This document shows positions 17,560 through 25,534 of a stretch of DNA of 64,000 nt, one piece after another (the first letter of the stretch is position 1; every line of letters begins with the position of its first letter). This stretch comes from Flavobacteriales bacterium. Its GTDB lineage: Bacteria; Bacteroidota; Bacteroidia; Flavobacteriales_F; PHOS-HE28. The notes beneath the pieces were generated by a model, which saw only the letters and a list, made by a program, of their open reading frames with translations, was not told the origin of the DNA and searched no databases. Location of the stretch: assembly GCA_020635695.1 (NCBI GenBank), contig JACJZH010000006.1, positions 132,239-196,238 on the forward strand, read 5' to 3'. The position numbers and the translations under genes were made by a program.

Positions 17560-17567
17560 GCAAGTTA
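17560..17567 (-). promoter_or_regulatory. Predicted -7 element (TAACTTGC), leaderless start of the exporter operon
   Basis: On the minus strand TAACTTGC ends 5 bases before the ATG at 17554. Together with the element at 17592-17599 it forms a back-to-back divergent promoter. Confidence 0.5.
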
Positions 17568-17591
17568 GCGGACCCACGCACGCCGGACGGC

Positions 17592-17599
17592 TACCTTCG
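17592..17599 (+). promoter_or_regulatory. Predicted -7 element (TACCTTCG), leaderless start of the GT4 operon
   Basis: TACCTTCG ends 5 bases before the GTG start at 17605, the mirror of the divergent minus-strand element. Confidence 0.5.
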
Positions 17600-17604
17600 G
17601 ACCC

Positions 17605-18642
17605 GTGCGCATCGCCATCAACGGCCGCTTCCTGCTGCGCCCGGTGACCGGCGTGGAGCGCTACGGGCATCAACTGCTCGGCGTGGTGGCCGATGTCTGG
17701 CCCGGTTCCCGGGTGCTGCTGCCTCGTGGCGGTCAGGTGGAACTGCCCGAAGGCCTGGTGCTTCACGCAGGCGGCGGATTGAAAGGTCATGCCTGGGAGC
17801 AGTTCGCACTGCCCCGCCTGTTGCAGGCCGACGAACTGCTCCTTTCACCCGCCAATACGGGTCCCTTGGTGGTCCATAGGCAGGTGCTCTGGTTGCACGA
17901 CCTCTTCTGGCGAAGTGCTCCCGCTCAACTGGACGCGCGGCTGGCGCGCTGGTACGGATGGCTGATCCCGAGGTTGGCGAACCGGGTGGCGGCGCTGGCC
18001 ACGGTGAGCGATCGCACGCGGGATCACATCGCACGGTCACTTGTGGGGGATGCGAACGGGATCACCGTGGTGCCGCCGTTCGCCGAGGTCCTGCCAGCTG
18101 GTGGCGTATGTCCGGTGGAAGGGCCTTTCGTCCTGAGCGTTGGCAGCCTGTCCGCACGCAAGCAGCCGGACCGTCTTGCCGAAGCGTTCCTCAGGCATGT
18201 GCCCGCGCCTTGGAAGCTCGTGTTCGCAGGACGCACACCGGGCACCCTCCGGCAGGTCGGGCTTCCGGAAAGCGAGCGCATCATCGTGCTGGACAAGGCC
18301 GACGACCTCATGCTCGGCGCTCTGATGCGTTCGGCCGCCTGCGTGGCCCAGGTGCCCTTGGACGAGGGATTCGGTCTTCCGGTCCTGGAAGCGATCGCCG
18401 CAGGAAGCCCCGTGCTCACCTCGGACATTCCCGTCTTCCGGGAACGCTTCGGCGACCTGCCGTGCCATGTGGACCCGCACGACACCGATGCCATCGGCAG
18501 CAAGCTCAAGGCGCTGCTGACCGAAGGCCGCGAGGCTGTGCGCCAACGCGCTCTGGCACCGCAGGTGTTGGCACGGCACGATCGGGAGCGCATGCGTGAA
18601 GCGCTGCGGGACCTGTTGGATCCGCTCCTGAAGGGCGGGTAA
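17605..18642 (+). CDS. Glycosyltransferase family 4 protein
   Basis: A 345-residue GT-B-fold transferase. The N-terminal domain opens INGRFLLRPVTGVERYGHQLL (the GT4 glycine-rich acceptor loop). The C-terminal nucleotide-sugar domain has VGSLSARKQPDRLAEAF and DEGFGLPVLEAIAAGSPVLTSDIPVFRE, the E-x7-E donor motif. It likely adds a sugar to the lipid-linked glycan. The GTG start is supported by the promoter element 5 bases upstream. The stop TAA lies inside the predicted promoter of the next gene. Confidence 0.9.
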   Translation: MRIAINGRFLLRPVTGVERYGHQLLGVVADVWPGSRVLLPRGGQVELPEGLVLHAGGGLKGHAWEQFALPRLLQADELLLSPANTGPLVVHRQVLWLHDLFWRSAPAQLDARLARWYGWLIPRLANRVAALATVSDRTRDHIARSLVGDANGITVVPPFAEVLPAGGVCPVEGPFVLSVGSLSARKQPDRLAEAFLRHVPAPWKLVFAGRTPGTLRQVGLPESERIIVLDKADDLMLGALMRSAACVAQVPLDEGFGLPVLEAIAAGSPVLTSDIPVFRERFGDLPCHVDPHDTDAIGSKLKALLTEGREAVRQRALAPQVLARHDRERMREALRDLLDPLLKGG

Positions 18643-18647
18643 CTTGG
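18640..18647 (+). promoter_or_regulatory. Predicted -7 element (TAACTTGG) overlapping the upstream stop codon
   Basis: The TAA stop of the preceding gene forms the first bases of TAACTTGG, which ends 4 bases before the ATG at 18652. This suggests an internal leaderless promoter. Confidence 0.4.
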
Positions 18648-18651
18648 CCCC

Positions 18652-19752
18652 ATGCGGGTGGCGGTGGTGCACGACTGGCTGGTGGTGAGCGGCGGGGCCG
18701 AAAAGGTGACCCGTGAACTGCTGCGCACCTACGACGCCGACCTGTTCGCCCTGGTCGACTTCCTCGACGACACCGACCGGACGTTCATCACCGGCGGACG
18801 TCATGCACGCACCAGCTTCATCCAGCGGCTTCCCTTTGCCCGCAGGCATTTCCGCAACTACCTCCCGCTCTTCCCCATGGCCATGGAACGACTGGACCTT
18901 GGGGGATACGACCTGATCGTGAGCGCGAGCTATGCGGTGGCGAAGGGTGTGCGCAAGCGACCCGGACAGAAACACGTCTGCTACATCCACACGCCCATGC
19001 GATGGGCCTGGGTGAAGGAGGAGGAATACCTCCGCGACCACCGCGTCACCGGTCCGAAGGCCGCGCTGCTCCGCTGGCAGCTGGACCGGCTGCGCCGCTG
19101 GGACCTTCGCACGAACGCGGGAGTGGACCGCTTCGTGGCCAACAGCGCCAACGTGGCCGATCGCGTGAAGCGCCACTATGGCCGCGAGGCCGACGTGCTG
19201 CTGCCGCCGGTGGACCTGGACCTGTTCCCCCTGCATACGGGGCCGCGGGAGCATTTCATCACCGCATCGCGCCTGGTGCCCTACAAACGCACCGACCGGA
19301 TCGTGGAGGCCTTCCGCGCGTTGCCCGACCAACAGCTGGTGGTGACCGGTGATGGTCCGGAGCTGGAACGGCTGCGACGCTCGGCCCCGGCGAACGTCCG
19401 GTTCACCGGTCATGTGGGGCAGCAGGAACTCGTACACCTTCTGCAACGGGCCCGGGCGCTGATCGTGGCCGCGGACGAGGACCTGGGGCTGACCCCGCTG
19501 GAGGCGCAGGCCTGCGGCACACCGGTGATCGCCCTGCGGAAGGGCGGCTATCTGGAGACCGTGCCCGGGGGCCTGGGGTGCCGCTTCTTCAATGAGGCCA
19601 CGCCCGACGCGATCGGCGCGGCGGTGCGGTCGTTCCTGGAGCAGGACGTACCTGCCCAGGCGACACAACTCCGTGATCGGATCACGCCCTTCTCCAGCGA
19701 ACGGTTCCGCGAACGGTTCCGGCAACTTTGTGAAGTCACGCTGCAGGCATGA
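18652..19752 (+). CDS. Glycosyltransferase family 4 protein (WbaZ-like)
   Basis: A 366-residue GT-B transferase similar to mannosyltransferases such as WbaZ. The N-terminus has VAVVHDWLVVSGGAEKVTREL and the HVCYIHTPMRWAW motif of that subgroup. The C-terminal domain has SRLVPYKRTDRIVEAFRAL and DEDLGLTPLEAQACGTPVIA. It acts in surface polysaccharide assembly; the sugar is not deducible. The stop overlaps the O-antigen ligase start. Confidence 0.9.
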   Translation: MRVAVVHDWLVVSGGAEKVTRELLRTYDADLFALVDFLDDTDRTFITGGRHARTSFIQRLPFARRHFRNYLPLFPMAMERLDLGGYDLIVSASYAVAKGVRKRPGQKHVCYIHTPMRWAWVKEEEYLRDHRVTGPKAALLRWQLDRLRRWDLRTNAGVDRFVANSANVADRVKRHYGREADVLLPPVDLDLFPLHTGPREHFITASRLVPYKRTDRIVEAFRALPDQQLVVTGDGPELERLRRSAPANVRFTGHVGQQELVHLLQRARALIVAADEDLGLTPLEAQACGTPVIALRKGGYLETVPGGLGCRFFNEATPDAIGAAVRSFLEQDVPAQATQLRDRITPFSSERFRERFRQLCEVTLQA

Positions 19753-20972
19753 CCGGCGCATCCACCGATCGCTCCATCGTGGCGGCCCGTTGGGCCACCC
19801 TTGCCCTGGCGGCCATGCCGGTGCTGGGCATGCGGCCCATGGTGGCGGTGATCGCCGGATGGCTCGCGGTCGTGGCGTGGCACTTCGTCCGGCATCCCCG
19901 GAGGCCGTCTCCGTCGCAGATCCGTTGGACGCTGCTCTTTGGAGCGGGTTTCCTGCTCATGCTGCTGGACCTGACCCGTGCTACTGAACTTGCAGTGGCT
20001 TGGGCGATCGTGGAACGTGGCGCCGCGCTGCTCCTGCTGCCGGTGGGCTTTCTGGCGCTCTGTGCCCCGGTCGACCTACGTACCAGGCAGCAGGCGATCG
20101 ATGTGTTCTCCGTGAGCGCCCTGCTTCTTGGCCTGTTCGGGTATGGCCACCTCATCTGGTCCGGCCCCTCACCACAGTTCGCGGACCACGGGTTGGACGC
20201 GTACGCCTTGCGGAACAGCTTCGCCCTGTACACAGGTGTCCACGGGACCTATGCAGCCTACTTCCTGTACCTGGGGGCCTTGTTCCAGGCGGTCTCCATC
20301 CTGGACCACCGGGAAGGGCGCGGATGGCGATCGGTGCTGTTCACCTTGTTGGTGATCATGGGAGCCGTTCTCGCTGCACGCATGCCCACCATGGCATTCC
20401 TGGCGGCACTGGTCGCCATGTGGTGGACCGGTTTGCCGGCGGCCCGTGCGCTGATGGCGACGGTGGTCGCCTTGGCGGTCATGACGGCACTGACCATGTT
20501 CGTTCCCTCCCTGCGCGAGCGGGCGGCACAGGTCTGGACCTCCGAATGGGAGGTACCGACCACGCGACCGATCAACTCGGTGAACGTCCGGATCGGGATC
20601 ACGTACTGCGCGGTCGGCCTGCTCGAGGAACATCCGATCGCGGGCATGGGACTTGCTTCCGTTCAGCCGGCCATGGATGCCTGTCAGCAAGGCCTCTCCC
20701 CTGTCTATGCCGACGAGCAGTATGACACGCACTGCCAACCCCTGCACTGGTGGCTGGCCTTCGGGCTGCCCGGGCTGGCCGCGTTCCTGGCCCTGTTCCT
20801 GTTGCCGCTACGGCTGGCCTGGCGGGAACGGGACACCACCTACGTGGTCTTTCTGGTCTTCCTCCTGCTGTGTTCGCTCACGGAGAACCTGCTGGCACGC
20901 CAGTGGGGCGTGGTGCTGTTCGCGGGCATGAACGCGCTATTGTTCGCCACGCGCCGGCAAAGGACCGGTTAG
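19749..20972 (+). CDS. O-antigen ligase family membrane protein (WaaL/Wzy-like)
   Basis: A 407-residue protein with about ten to twelve hydrophobic helices and a large periplasmic loop late in the sequence (about residues 250-330), the pattern of the Wzy_C/O-antigen ligase family. It would either ligate finished glycan to lipid A-core or polymerise repeat units. With an ABC-type exporter present, ligase function is favoured. It starts within the stop of the preceding GT4 gene and its stop overlaps the convergent repressor stop by three bases. Confidence 0.82.
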   Translation: MTGASTDRSIVAARWATLALAAMPVLGMRPMVAVIAGWLAVVAWHFVRHPRRPSPSQIRWTLLFGAGFLLMLLDLTRATELAVAWAIVERGAALLLLPVGFLALCAPVDLRTRQQAIDVFSVSALLLGLFGYGHLIWSGPSPQFADHGLDAYALRNSFALYTGVHGTYAAYFLYLGALFQAVSILDHREGRGWRSVLFTLLVIMGAVLAARMPTMAFLAALVAMWWTGLPAARALMATVVALAVMTALTMFVPSLRERAAQVWTSEWEVPTTRPINSVNVRIGITYCAVGLLEEHPIAGMGLASVQPAMDACQQGLSPVYADEQYDTHCQPLHWWLAFGLPGLAAFLALFLLPLRLAWRERDTTYVVFLVFLLLCSLTENLLARQWGVVLFAGMNALLFATRRQRTG

Positions 20973-21817
20973 AACGCCAGCCGGCCCTGGGTCTCCATGG
21001 CCTTGCGCATGCGGCTCACCTCCTTCTGAAGGTCCATCACCGAGCGGCTCAGGTCGTCGCGCGTCAGGTTGGGCTCGGGCAGTTCGGGGCTGATGTAGTG
21101 GACGAACTTCCACACCTCGAGCACCTCACCGACCGGCACCTCGTAAGGCTGGTACAGCGGGTTGGTGCTGCAGAGCAACAGGCTGCCCTTCTCCTTCAAC
21201 TGATCGTAGACCACCTTGAACACGATGCCCTCCTCCTTGGTGACCACGATGTAGGGCTGGCCGTCGCGGATGGTGTGCCAGTTCTGCACGTACTCGCCGG
21301 TGACCCACGCACCCTCGTTCACGGGCGGCATGCTGTCGCCACTGATCTGGAAGGTGCGGTACTTCTTGTCCCGGCTCAGGAAGGGCATCTGGAAGGTGGG
21401 CAGGATGCTGATGTACTCGGGATCGGCGTAGCCCGTCCGGTAGCCCGCCTTGGCCTTCTCCGGGACCAGCTCCACGTTCTCGCGGTCCTCGGCGTCCACG
21501 GTGGTGGCCAGCACGCGCAGGCGCTTTCCCGTGAGGTCGATGTCCCAACCCCGCTCCAGGCTGCTGAGCTGGCTCTCGCTGAGCTCGGTGAGGTCGTACT
21601 TCAGCAGCTTGTCGGTGCTCACCTTGAAGTAGTCGCTGACCCGCAGCAGCAGATCGAAGGGCGGCTCGGCGGTGCCGTTCTCATAGCCGCTCCAGGAGGA
21701 GCGTTTCACATCCAGCGCCACCGCCACCTCCTCCTGGGAACGGCTCCGGCGGGTGCGCAGCAACTTGATGTTCGGTCCGAAGTACGTGGGGTTGGAACGG
21801 GTCTTCGCGGCGGCCAT
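20969..21817 (-). CDS. LexA-like XRE-family repressor with S24 peptidase domain
   Basis: A 282-residue regulator. An XRE helix-turn-helix occupies about residues 14-68 (IKLLRTRRSRSQEEVAVALDV). The C-terminal S24 domain has ISGDSMPPVNEGAWV with nucleophile Ser162 and general-base Lys201 (GIVFKVVY). A candidate Ala124-Gly125 scissile bond (EKAKAGYRTGY) lies 38 residues before the serine, similar to LexA spacing. RecA-stimulated self-cleavage is therefore plausible. An inverted repeat sits between the ATG and the predicted -7 element, so autoregulation is likely. Target genes are unknown. Confidence 0.87.
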   Translation of the reverse strand: MAAAKTRSNPTYFGPNIKLLRTRRSRSQEEVAVALDVKRSSWSGYENGTAEPPFDLLLRVSDYFKVSTDKLLKYDLTELSESQLSSLERGWDIDLTGKRLRVLATTVDAEDRENVELVPEKAKAGYRTGYADPEYISILPTFQMPFLSRDKKYRTFQISGDSMPPVNEGAWVTGEYVQNWHTIRDGQPYIVVTKEEGIVFKVVYDQLKEKGSLLLCSTNPLYQPYEVPVGEVLEVWKFVHYISPELPEPNLTRDDLSRSVMDLQKEVSRMRKAMETQGRLAF

Positions 21818-21821
21818 GGTC

Positions 21822-21840
21822 GTGACGGTTTGCTCGTCAC
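21822..21840. promoter_or_regulatory. Operator-like inverted repeat before the LexA-like gene
   Basis: GTGACGGTTTGCTCGTCAC has 6-bp arms (GTGACG/CGTCAC) around a 7-base spacer. It lies 4 bases upstream of the repressor ATG and abuts the predicted -7 element, covering the expected transcription start, a classical autorepression position. An 8-bp palindrome ATGATCAT is at 21846-21853. Confidence 0.5.
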
Positions 21841-21847
21841 AAAGATG
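21840..21847 (-). promoter_or_regulatory. Predicted -7 element (CATCTTTG) for the LexA-like gene
   Basis: CATCTTTG on the minus strand differs from TAnnTTTG only at the first base, in the most AT-rich stretch of this region. It overlaps the end of the inverted repeat by one base. Confidence 0.4.
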
Positions 21848-21875
21848 ATCATTATCCCGTCATTCTCCAAATCCC

Positions 21876-22238
21876 CTACCGCGGCCCTTGGCGACCGATC
21901 CACCCCAGGTGGGTGTGCTGGAAGGAGTCCGGGAACTTCAAACCATAACCCAGCATCCTGTCCAGTGCGGCATGGCCGAACATGGCCAACCCCAGCCACA
22001 GCAAGGGGTTCACGACCAGCAGCACGCCGGCGGCGGCCAGGGCTATCGCCAGCCCCTTGTGGTGCAACAGGTTGTAGGTGAAGGCACCGGTCCGGGGACC
22101 GGCCAGGTAACCCAGCATGCCGACGTCCGGCCCGATCGCGAGCACCAGGTACCAGTACCAGGCGGCCTGGAAGTCGGCCAGCAGGAAGACCGCGGCGACC
22201 AGCTGCACCAGTTCCTCCAGACGCAGCGTCCACTTCAT
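21876..22238 (-). CDS. DUF4260 family membrane protein
   Basis: A 120-residue protein with four hydrophobic segments and the family-typical AIGPDVGMLGYLAGPRTGAFTYNLLHHK and MFGHAALDRMLGYGLK. Function of DUF4260 is unknown. The ATG at 22238 (MKWTLRLEEL) is chosen; the frame extends upstream to 22268 into the simple-repeat region, which would add a non-conserved tail. Confidence 0.8.
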   Translation of the reverse strand: MKWTLRLEELVQLVAAVFLLADFQAAWYWYLVLAIGPDVGMLGYLAGPRTGAFTYNLLHHKGLAIALAAAGVLLVVNPLLWLGLAMFGHAALDRMLGYGLKFPDSFQHTHLGWIGRQGPR

Positions 22239-22260
22239 TCCGGAAGTCCCTTCATTCCCC

Positions 22261-22340
22261 ATTTCCACATCCCCTCATTCCCACATCTCCACATTTGCAC
22301 ATCCCCACATCCCCACATTTCCTCATTCCCACATCACCAC
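22261..22340. repeat. Degenerate 8-bp tandem repeat (consensus ATYYCCAC), ten copies
   Basis: Ten consecutive octamers such as ATCCCCAC, ATTCCCAC and ATCTCCAC run from 22261 to 22340. They fill the gap between the DUF4260 gene and exonuclease III and include the exonuclease stop codon (22334-22336). The array is much less GC-rich than its surroundings. Confidence 0.85.
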
Positions 22341-23095
22341 ATGATACCCACCGGACAGTGGTCGCTGCCCATCACCTCGTTCAGGATGAAGGCGTCCTTC
22401 ACCTTGCCTTCAAAGCCCTTGCTCACCAGCACGTAGTCGATGCGCCAGCCGATGTTCTTGCCTCTGGCTCCTGCCCGGAAGCTCCACCAACTGTACTTGA
22501 CCTCCCCGGGGTGCAGGTGGCGGAACGTGTCCACGAATCCGGCCTCGACCAAGGCGTCCAGTCCATCGATCTCCGTCTGTGTATAGCCGGCGGTCTTGTT
22601 GTAGTTGGCCTTGGGGCGGGCGATGTCGATCTCGCGATGGGCCACGTTCAGGTCGCCGCAGAAGAGCACGGGCCGGTCGCCGGAGGCCAATTGTACCAGG
22701 TGGGCACGCAGGGCATCGTCCCACTGCTTGCGGTAGTCGAGCCGGCGCAGGTCCTGTCCGCTGTTGGGCACATAGGCGTTCACCACGATGTGGTCCGCGA
22801 ACGTGGCGGTGATCACCCGGCCTTCCTGATCGTGTTCCTCCTGCCCGATGCCGAGATCGACCCGGACGGGCTCCTCCCGGCAGAGGATGGCGGTCCCGCT
22901 GTAGCCCTTGCGTTCCGCGGAATGCGCATGCACATGATAACCGTCCAGACCCTCCAGCGCTTCCTTCACCTGATCGGGGGTGGCCTTGGTCTCCTGGAGG
23001 CACACGATGTCCGCGTCCAGTTCGTGCAGGGTCTCACGCAGGCCCTTGGTGGCACTGGCGCGGATGCCGTTCACGTTGAAGGAGATCAGCTTCAT
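22334..23095 (-). CDS. xth: Exodeoxyribonuclease III (AP endonuclease)
   Basis: A 253-residue exonuclease/endonuclease/phosphatase-fold enzyme that cleaves abasic sites and trims 3' ends. Visible motifs are KLISFNVNGIRA (metal-binding Asn), CLQETKA (catalytic Glu), YVPNSGQDLRRLDYR, LFCGDLNVAHREID, GWRIDYVLVS and the C-terminal SDHCPVG catalytic Asp-His pair. The ATG at 23095 matches the family N-terminus; the frame back to 23134 overlaps the divergent promoter region. The last codons lie in the 8-bp repeat array. Confidence 0.95.
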   Translation of the reverse strand: MKLISFNVNGIRASATKGLRETLHELDADIVCLQETKATPDQVKEALEGLDGYHVHAHSAERKGYSGTAILCREEPVRVDLGIGQEEHDQEGRVITATFADHIVVNAYVPNSGQDLRRLDYRKQWDDALRAHLVQLASGDRPVLFCGDLNVAHREIDIARPKANYNKTAGYTQTEIDGLDALVEAGFVDTFRHLHPGEVKYSWWSFRAGARGKNIGWRIDYVLVSKGFEGKVKDAFILNEVMGSDHCPVGIMW

Positions 23096-23142
23096 GACCG
23101 GCGAAGGTCCGAGATCTCCGGAAAGGGATGCCATGCCCCGAT

Positions 23143-23150
23143 TACCTTGC
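23143..23150 (+). promoter_or_regulatory. Predicted -7 element (TACCTTGC), near-leaderless
   Basis: TACCTTGC ends 7 bases before the ATG at 23158, which supports that start over the upstream in-frame ATG at 23128. Confidence 0.5.
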
Positions 23151-23157
23151 GGCCATC

Positions 23158-23778
23158 ATGAGCGAGGACAGCGAAAAGCGGCCACACCCGGTCGATGACC
23201 CCGCACCGGTGCCCGTGGGGCAGTTGCAGACCTACGAGGACGTGGACCCGTACAGCGCGGACCACCGCGACTACGTGTTGATGCAGAGCCGGGTGAACCT
23301 GATGGCGAGCAGCCAGATGGCGGACGTGAAGGCCAACCTGATCCTGACCCTGTCCGCGATCATGCTGCAGTTCGGACTGACCAAGGTGACCAACCACGAG
23401 CTGGCAGGAAGCCACGTTCCGTATTGGGCGGTCGTCATCGGCTCGCTGCTCACCATCATCCTGTGCGGGTATTCCACCCTGCCCACGGCGAGCTTCCGAT
23501 TGCGCCAGTACGGTGATAACGAACCATTGCCGAAGGGGTTCAGCCTCCTGTTCTTCGGGTCCTTCACCCGCCTGCCGCTGCCGCGGTTCAAGCGGATGAT
23601 GCACGACATGCTGAGTTCGCCCCCCCGGACGCATGATGCCATCCTGGATGAGCTCTATGGGCATGGCCAGTACATCCAGCGGAAGAAGTACCTGCCGTTG
23701 CGGCTGGCCTACATCGCCTTCCTCTCCACCTGGGTGGTGTCGGCGGTCCTCTACGTCACCCTGGGCGGGGTGGACTGA
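23158..23778 (+). CDS. DUF5706 / Pycsar effector-like transmembrane protein
   Basis: A 206-residue protein with transmembrane segments at about residues 57-74, 88-107 and 183-202. The segment SQMADVKANLILTLSAIML resembles the ADrKAn core of DUF5706, and LDELYGHGQYIQRKKYLPLRLAY resembles its cytoplasmic KYr-LriaY motif. In Pycsar antiphage systems such membrane effectors open or damage the inner membrane on binding cCMP or cUMP. No cyclase gene is adjacent: neighbours are xth (divergent) and DUF1800. It may be an orphan or a housekeeping relative. Family assignment is from pattern recognition only. Confidence 0.65.
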   Translation: MSEDSEKRPHPVDDPAPVPVGQLQTYEDVDPYSADHRDYVLMQSRVNLMASSQMADVKANLILTLSAIMLQFGLTKVTNHELAGSHVPYWAVVIGSLLTIILCGYSTLPTASFRLRQYGDNEPLPKGFSLLFFGSFTRLPLPRFKRMMHDMLSSPPRTHDAILDELYGHGQYIQRKKYLPLRLAYIAFLSTWVVSAVLYVTLGGVD

Positions 23779-23832
23779 GGAAGTTCCCTTGGAATTCATC
23801 CTGGCTTAAACCCGGAGGGAGACCGGGGGTCC

Positions 23833-23840
23833 TACCTTGC
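23833..23840 (+). promoter_or_regulatory. Predicted -7 element (TACCTTGC) for the DUF1800/DUF1501 pair
   Basis: TACCTTGC lies 23 bases before the ATG at 23864. It argues against the in-frame TTG at 23837, which is inside the motif. Confidence 0.5.
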
Positions 23841-23863
23841 ATAGGTCCCGATCCGCCCGCGCC

Positions 23864-25522
23864 ATGAGCCTTGCCCCGTACTCCGGTCCCTTCGGCCGCC
23901 CCGAGCTGATCCACCTGCTGCGCCGCACCCTGTTCGGCGTGTCGCCGGGCGACCTGTCCCACTTCGACGGCATGTCCCTGAACCAGGTGGTGAACGAGCT
24001 GCTCACCTTCACCAACACCACCACCCCACCGCTGAAGACCTACGCGCTGCCGGTGGGCGGGCAGCCCGACCCTACGGCCGTGGACCCGGACGTACCCTTC
24101 GGCACCACCTGGACCACGGTGCCCATCGACCCCAACCTGAACCCCAATCCCAGCGGGTTCAGGCGCCAGAGCTTCATGTCCTGGTGGGCCGGCAACATGC
24201 TGCAGCAGGAACGGAACATCCGGGAGAAGCTGGTGCTCTGTTGGCATACCAACCTGGCCACTCAGGCAAGCACCGTGCAGGTGGCGGAGCCCGTGTACCA
24301 GATGAACCAGCTGCTCAGGGACAACTGCCTGGGCAACTACCGGCAACTGATGTACGACGTGTCGGTGTCACCGGCCATGCTCATCTACCTGAACGGCTAC
24401 CTGAACAACGTCTTCGCGCCGGACGAGAACTATGCCCGGGAACTGATGGAGCTCTTCACCCTGGGCGAGGGATCGGGCTACACCGAGGACGACGTGCAGG
24501 CCGCGGCCCGGGTGCTCACCGGCTGGTCCATCCAGTTCCAGAACAACGGCGTGCCCATCATCCCGCAGACCACCTTCATTCCCTTCCTGCACGACACCAC
24601 GGACAAGACCTTCAGTCCGTTCTTCAACAACGCGACCATCACCGGGCAGACCGGCGCCAACGCCGGCGCCACCGAGCTGAACGCCCTGCTGGACATGATC
24701 TTCCAGAACGAGGAGGTGTCCAGGCACATCTGCCGGAAGCTCTATCGCTTCTTCGTGCATGGCGGGATCGATGCCGCGGTGGAGGCGGACATCATCGAGC
24801 CCCTGGCCCAGGTGTTCCGCGACAACGCCACGGCCCCGGACCAGCTGCGCATCGTGATGGAGACCCTGCTGCTGTCGGAGCACTTCTTCAGCAACGACGT
24901 GCGCGCCTGCATGGTGGGCAGCCCTGCCGACTTCGTGATCGGGACCATGCGCACCTTCGGCCAACCGCTGCCGGATGCCAGTACGCTGGAGGCCCAGTAC
25001 CTCGTGTGGCGGGACACGTTCTACGGCATGGCCTATGCCGGCCTGGAACTGGGAGAACCGCCGAACGTGGCAGGCTGGGCGGCCTGGCACCAGTTCCCCC
25101 AGTACGATGAGCTGTGGATGGACAGCGCGAGCTATGCGGGCCGGAAGGACCTCTACGAACTGATCAGCTACGTAGGGCTGAGCACGCCGAACAACCTGGT
25201 GGAACCGCAGAGCGAAGGGCTGAACTTCAAGATCTCCTTCTTCGACTTCGTACAGCAGCTCTCCGACCCAGGCGACCCCAACGTGCTGGTGGCCGAGGCC
25301 GCGGAACTGCTCTTCGGGGTGCCGGTGAGCCAGTCCGTACGCGACCAGCTGAAGACCAACTACCTGCTGTTCGGCCAGCTGAGCGACAGCTACTGGACCA
25401 CGGCCTACTTCACCTACGCGGCCGACCCGAACACCACCGACCCGGCGGCCCAGTTGGTGCCCACGCTGCTGCTGCTGATGTTCCTGGACATGCAGGGCGC
25501 CGCCGAACGCCACCTGATCTGA
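23864..25522 (+). CDS. DUF1800 domain-containing protein
   Basis: A 552-residue protein of the DUF1800 family, recognised from LIHLLRRTLFGVSPGDLSHF, WWAGNMLQQERNIREKLVLCWHTNLA, FAPDENYARELMELFTLGEG, ARVLTGW and ISRKLYRFFV-like blocks (here VSRHICRKLYRFFV). DUF1800 and DUF1501 genes are nearly always adjacent, as here. Their function is unresolved; they are abundant in Bacteroidota and Planctomycetota and are linked with export and surface polymers. No clear signal peptide is seen at this start. The DUF1501 gene follows after 12 bases. Confidence 0.9.
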   Translation: MSLAPYSGPFGRPELIHLLRRTLFGVSPGDLSHFDGMSLNQVVNELLTFTNTTTPPLKTYALPVGGQPDPTAVDPDVPFGTTWTTVPIDPNLNPNPSGFRRQSFMSWWAGNMLQQERNIREKLVLCWHTNLATQASTVQVAEPVYQMNQLLRDNCLGNYRQLMYDVSVSPAMLIYLNGYLNNVFAPDENYARELMELFTLGEGSGYTEDDVQAAARVLTGWSIQFQNNGVPIIPQTTFIPFLHDTTDKTFSPFFNNATITGQTGANAGATELNALLDMIFQNEEVSRHICRKLYRFFVHGGIDAAVEADIIEPLAQVFRDNATAPDQLRIVMETLLLSEHFFSNDVRACMVGSPADFVIGTMRTFGQPLPDASTLEAQYLVWRDTFYGMAYAGLELGEPPNVAGWAAWHQFPQYDELWMDSASYAGRKDLYELISYVGLSTPNNLVEPQSEGLNFKISFFDFVQQLSDPGDPNVLVAEAAELLFGVPVSQSVRDQLKTNYLLFGQLSDSYWTTAYFTYAADPNTTDPAAQLVPTLLLLMFLDMQGAAERHLI

Positions 25523-25534
25523 TCCGCACCAGCC

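Noticed and set aside
22261..22340. CRISPR array
   Set aside because: The unit is 8 bp with no spacers, and no cas genes are present.
22117..22344. Open frame through the octamer repeats giving HIPTFPH-type periodic peptide
   Set aside because: The 8-bp array reads through in several frames; no start context or domain supports a protein.
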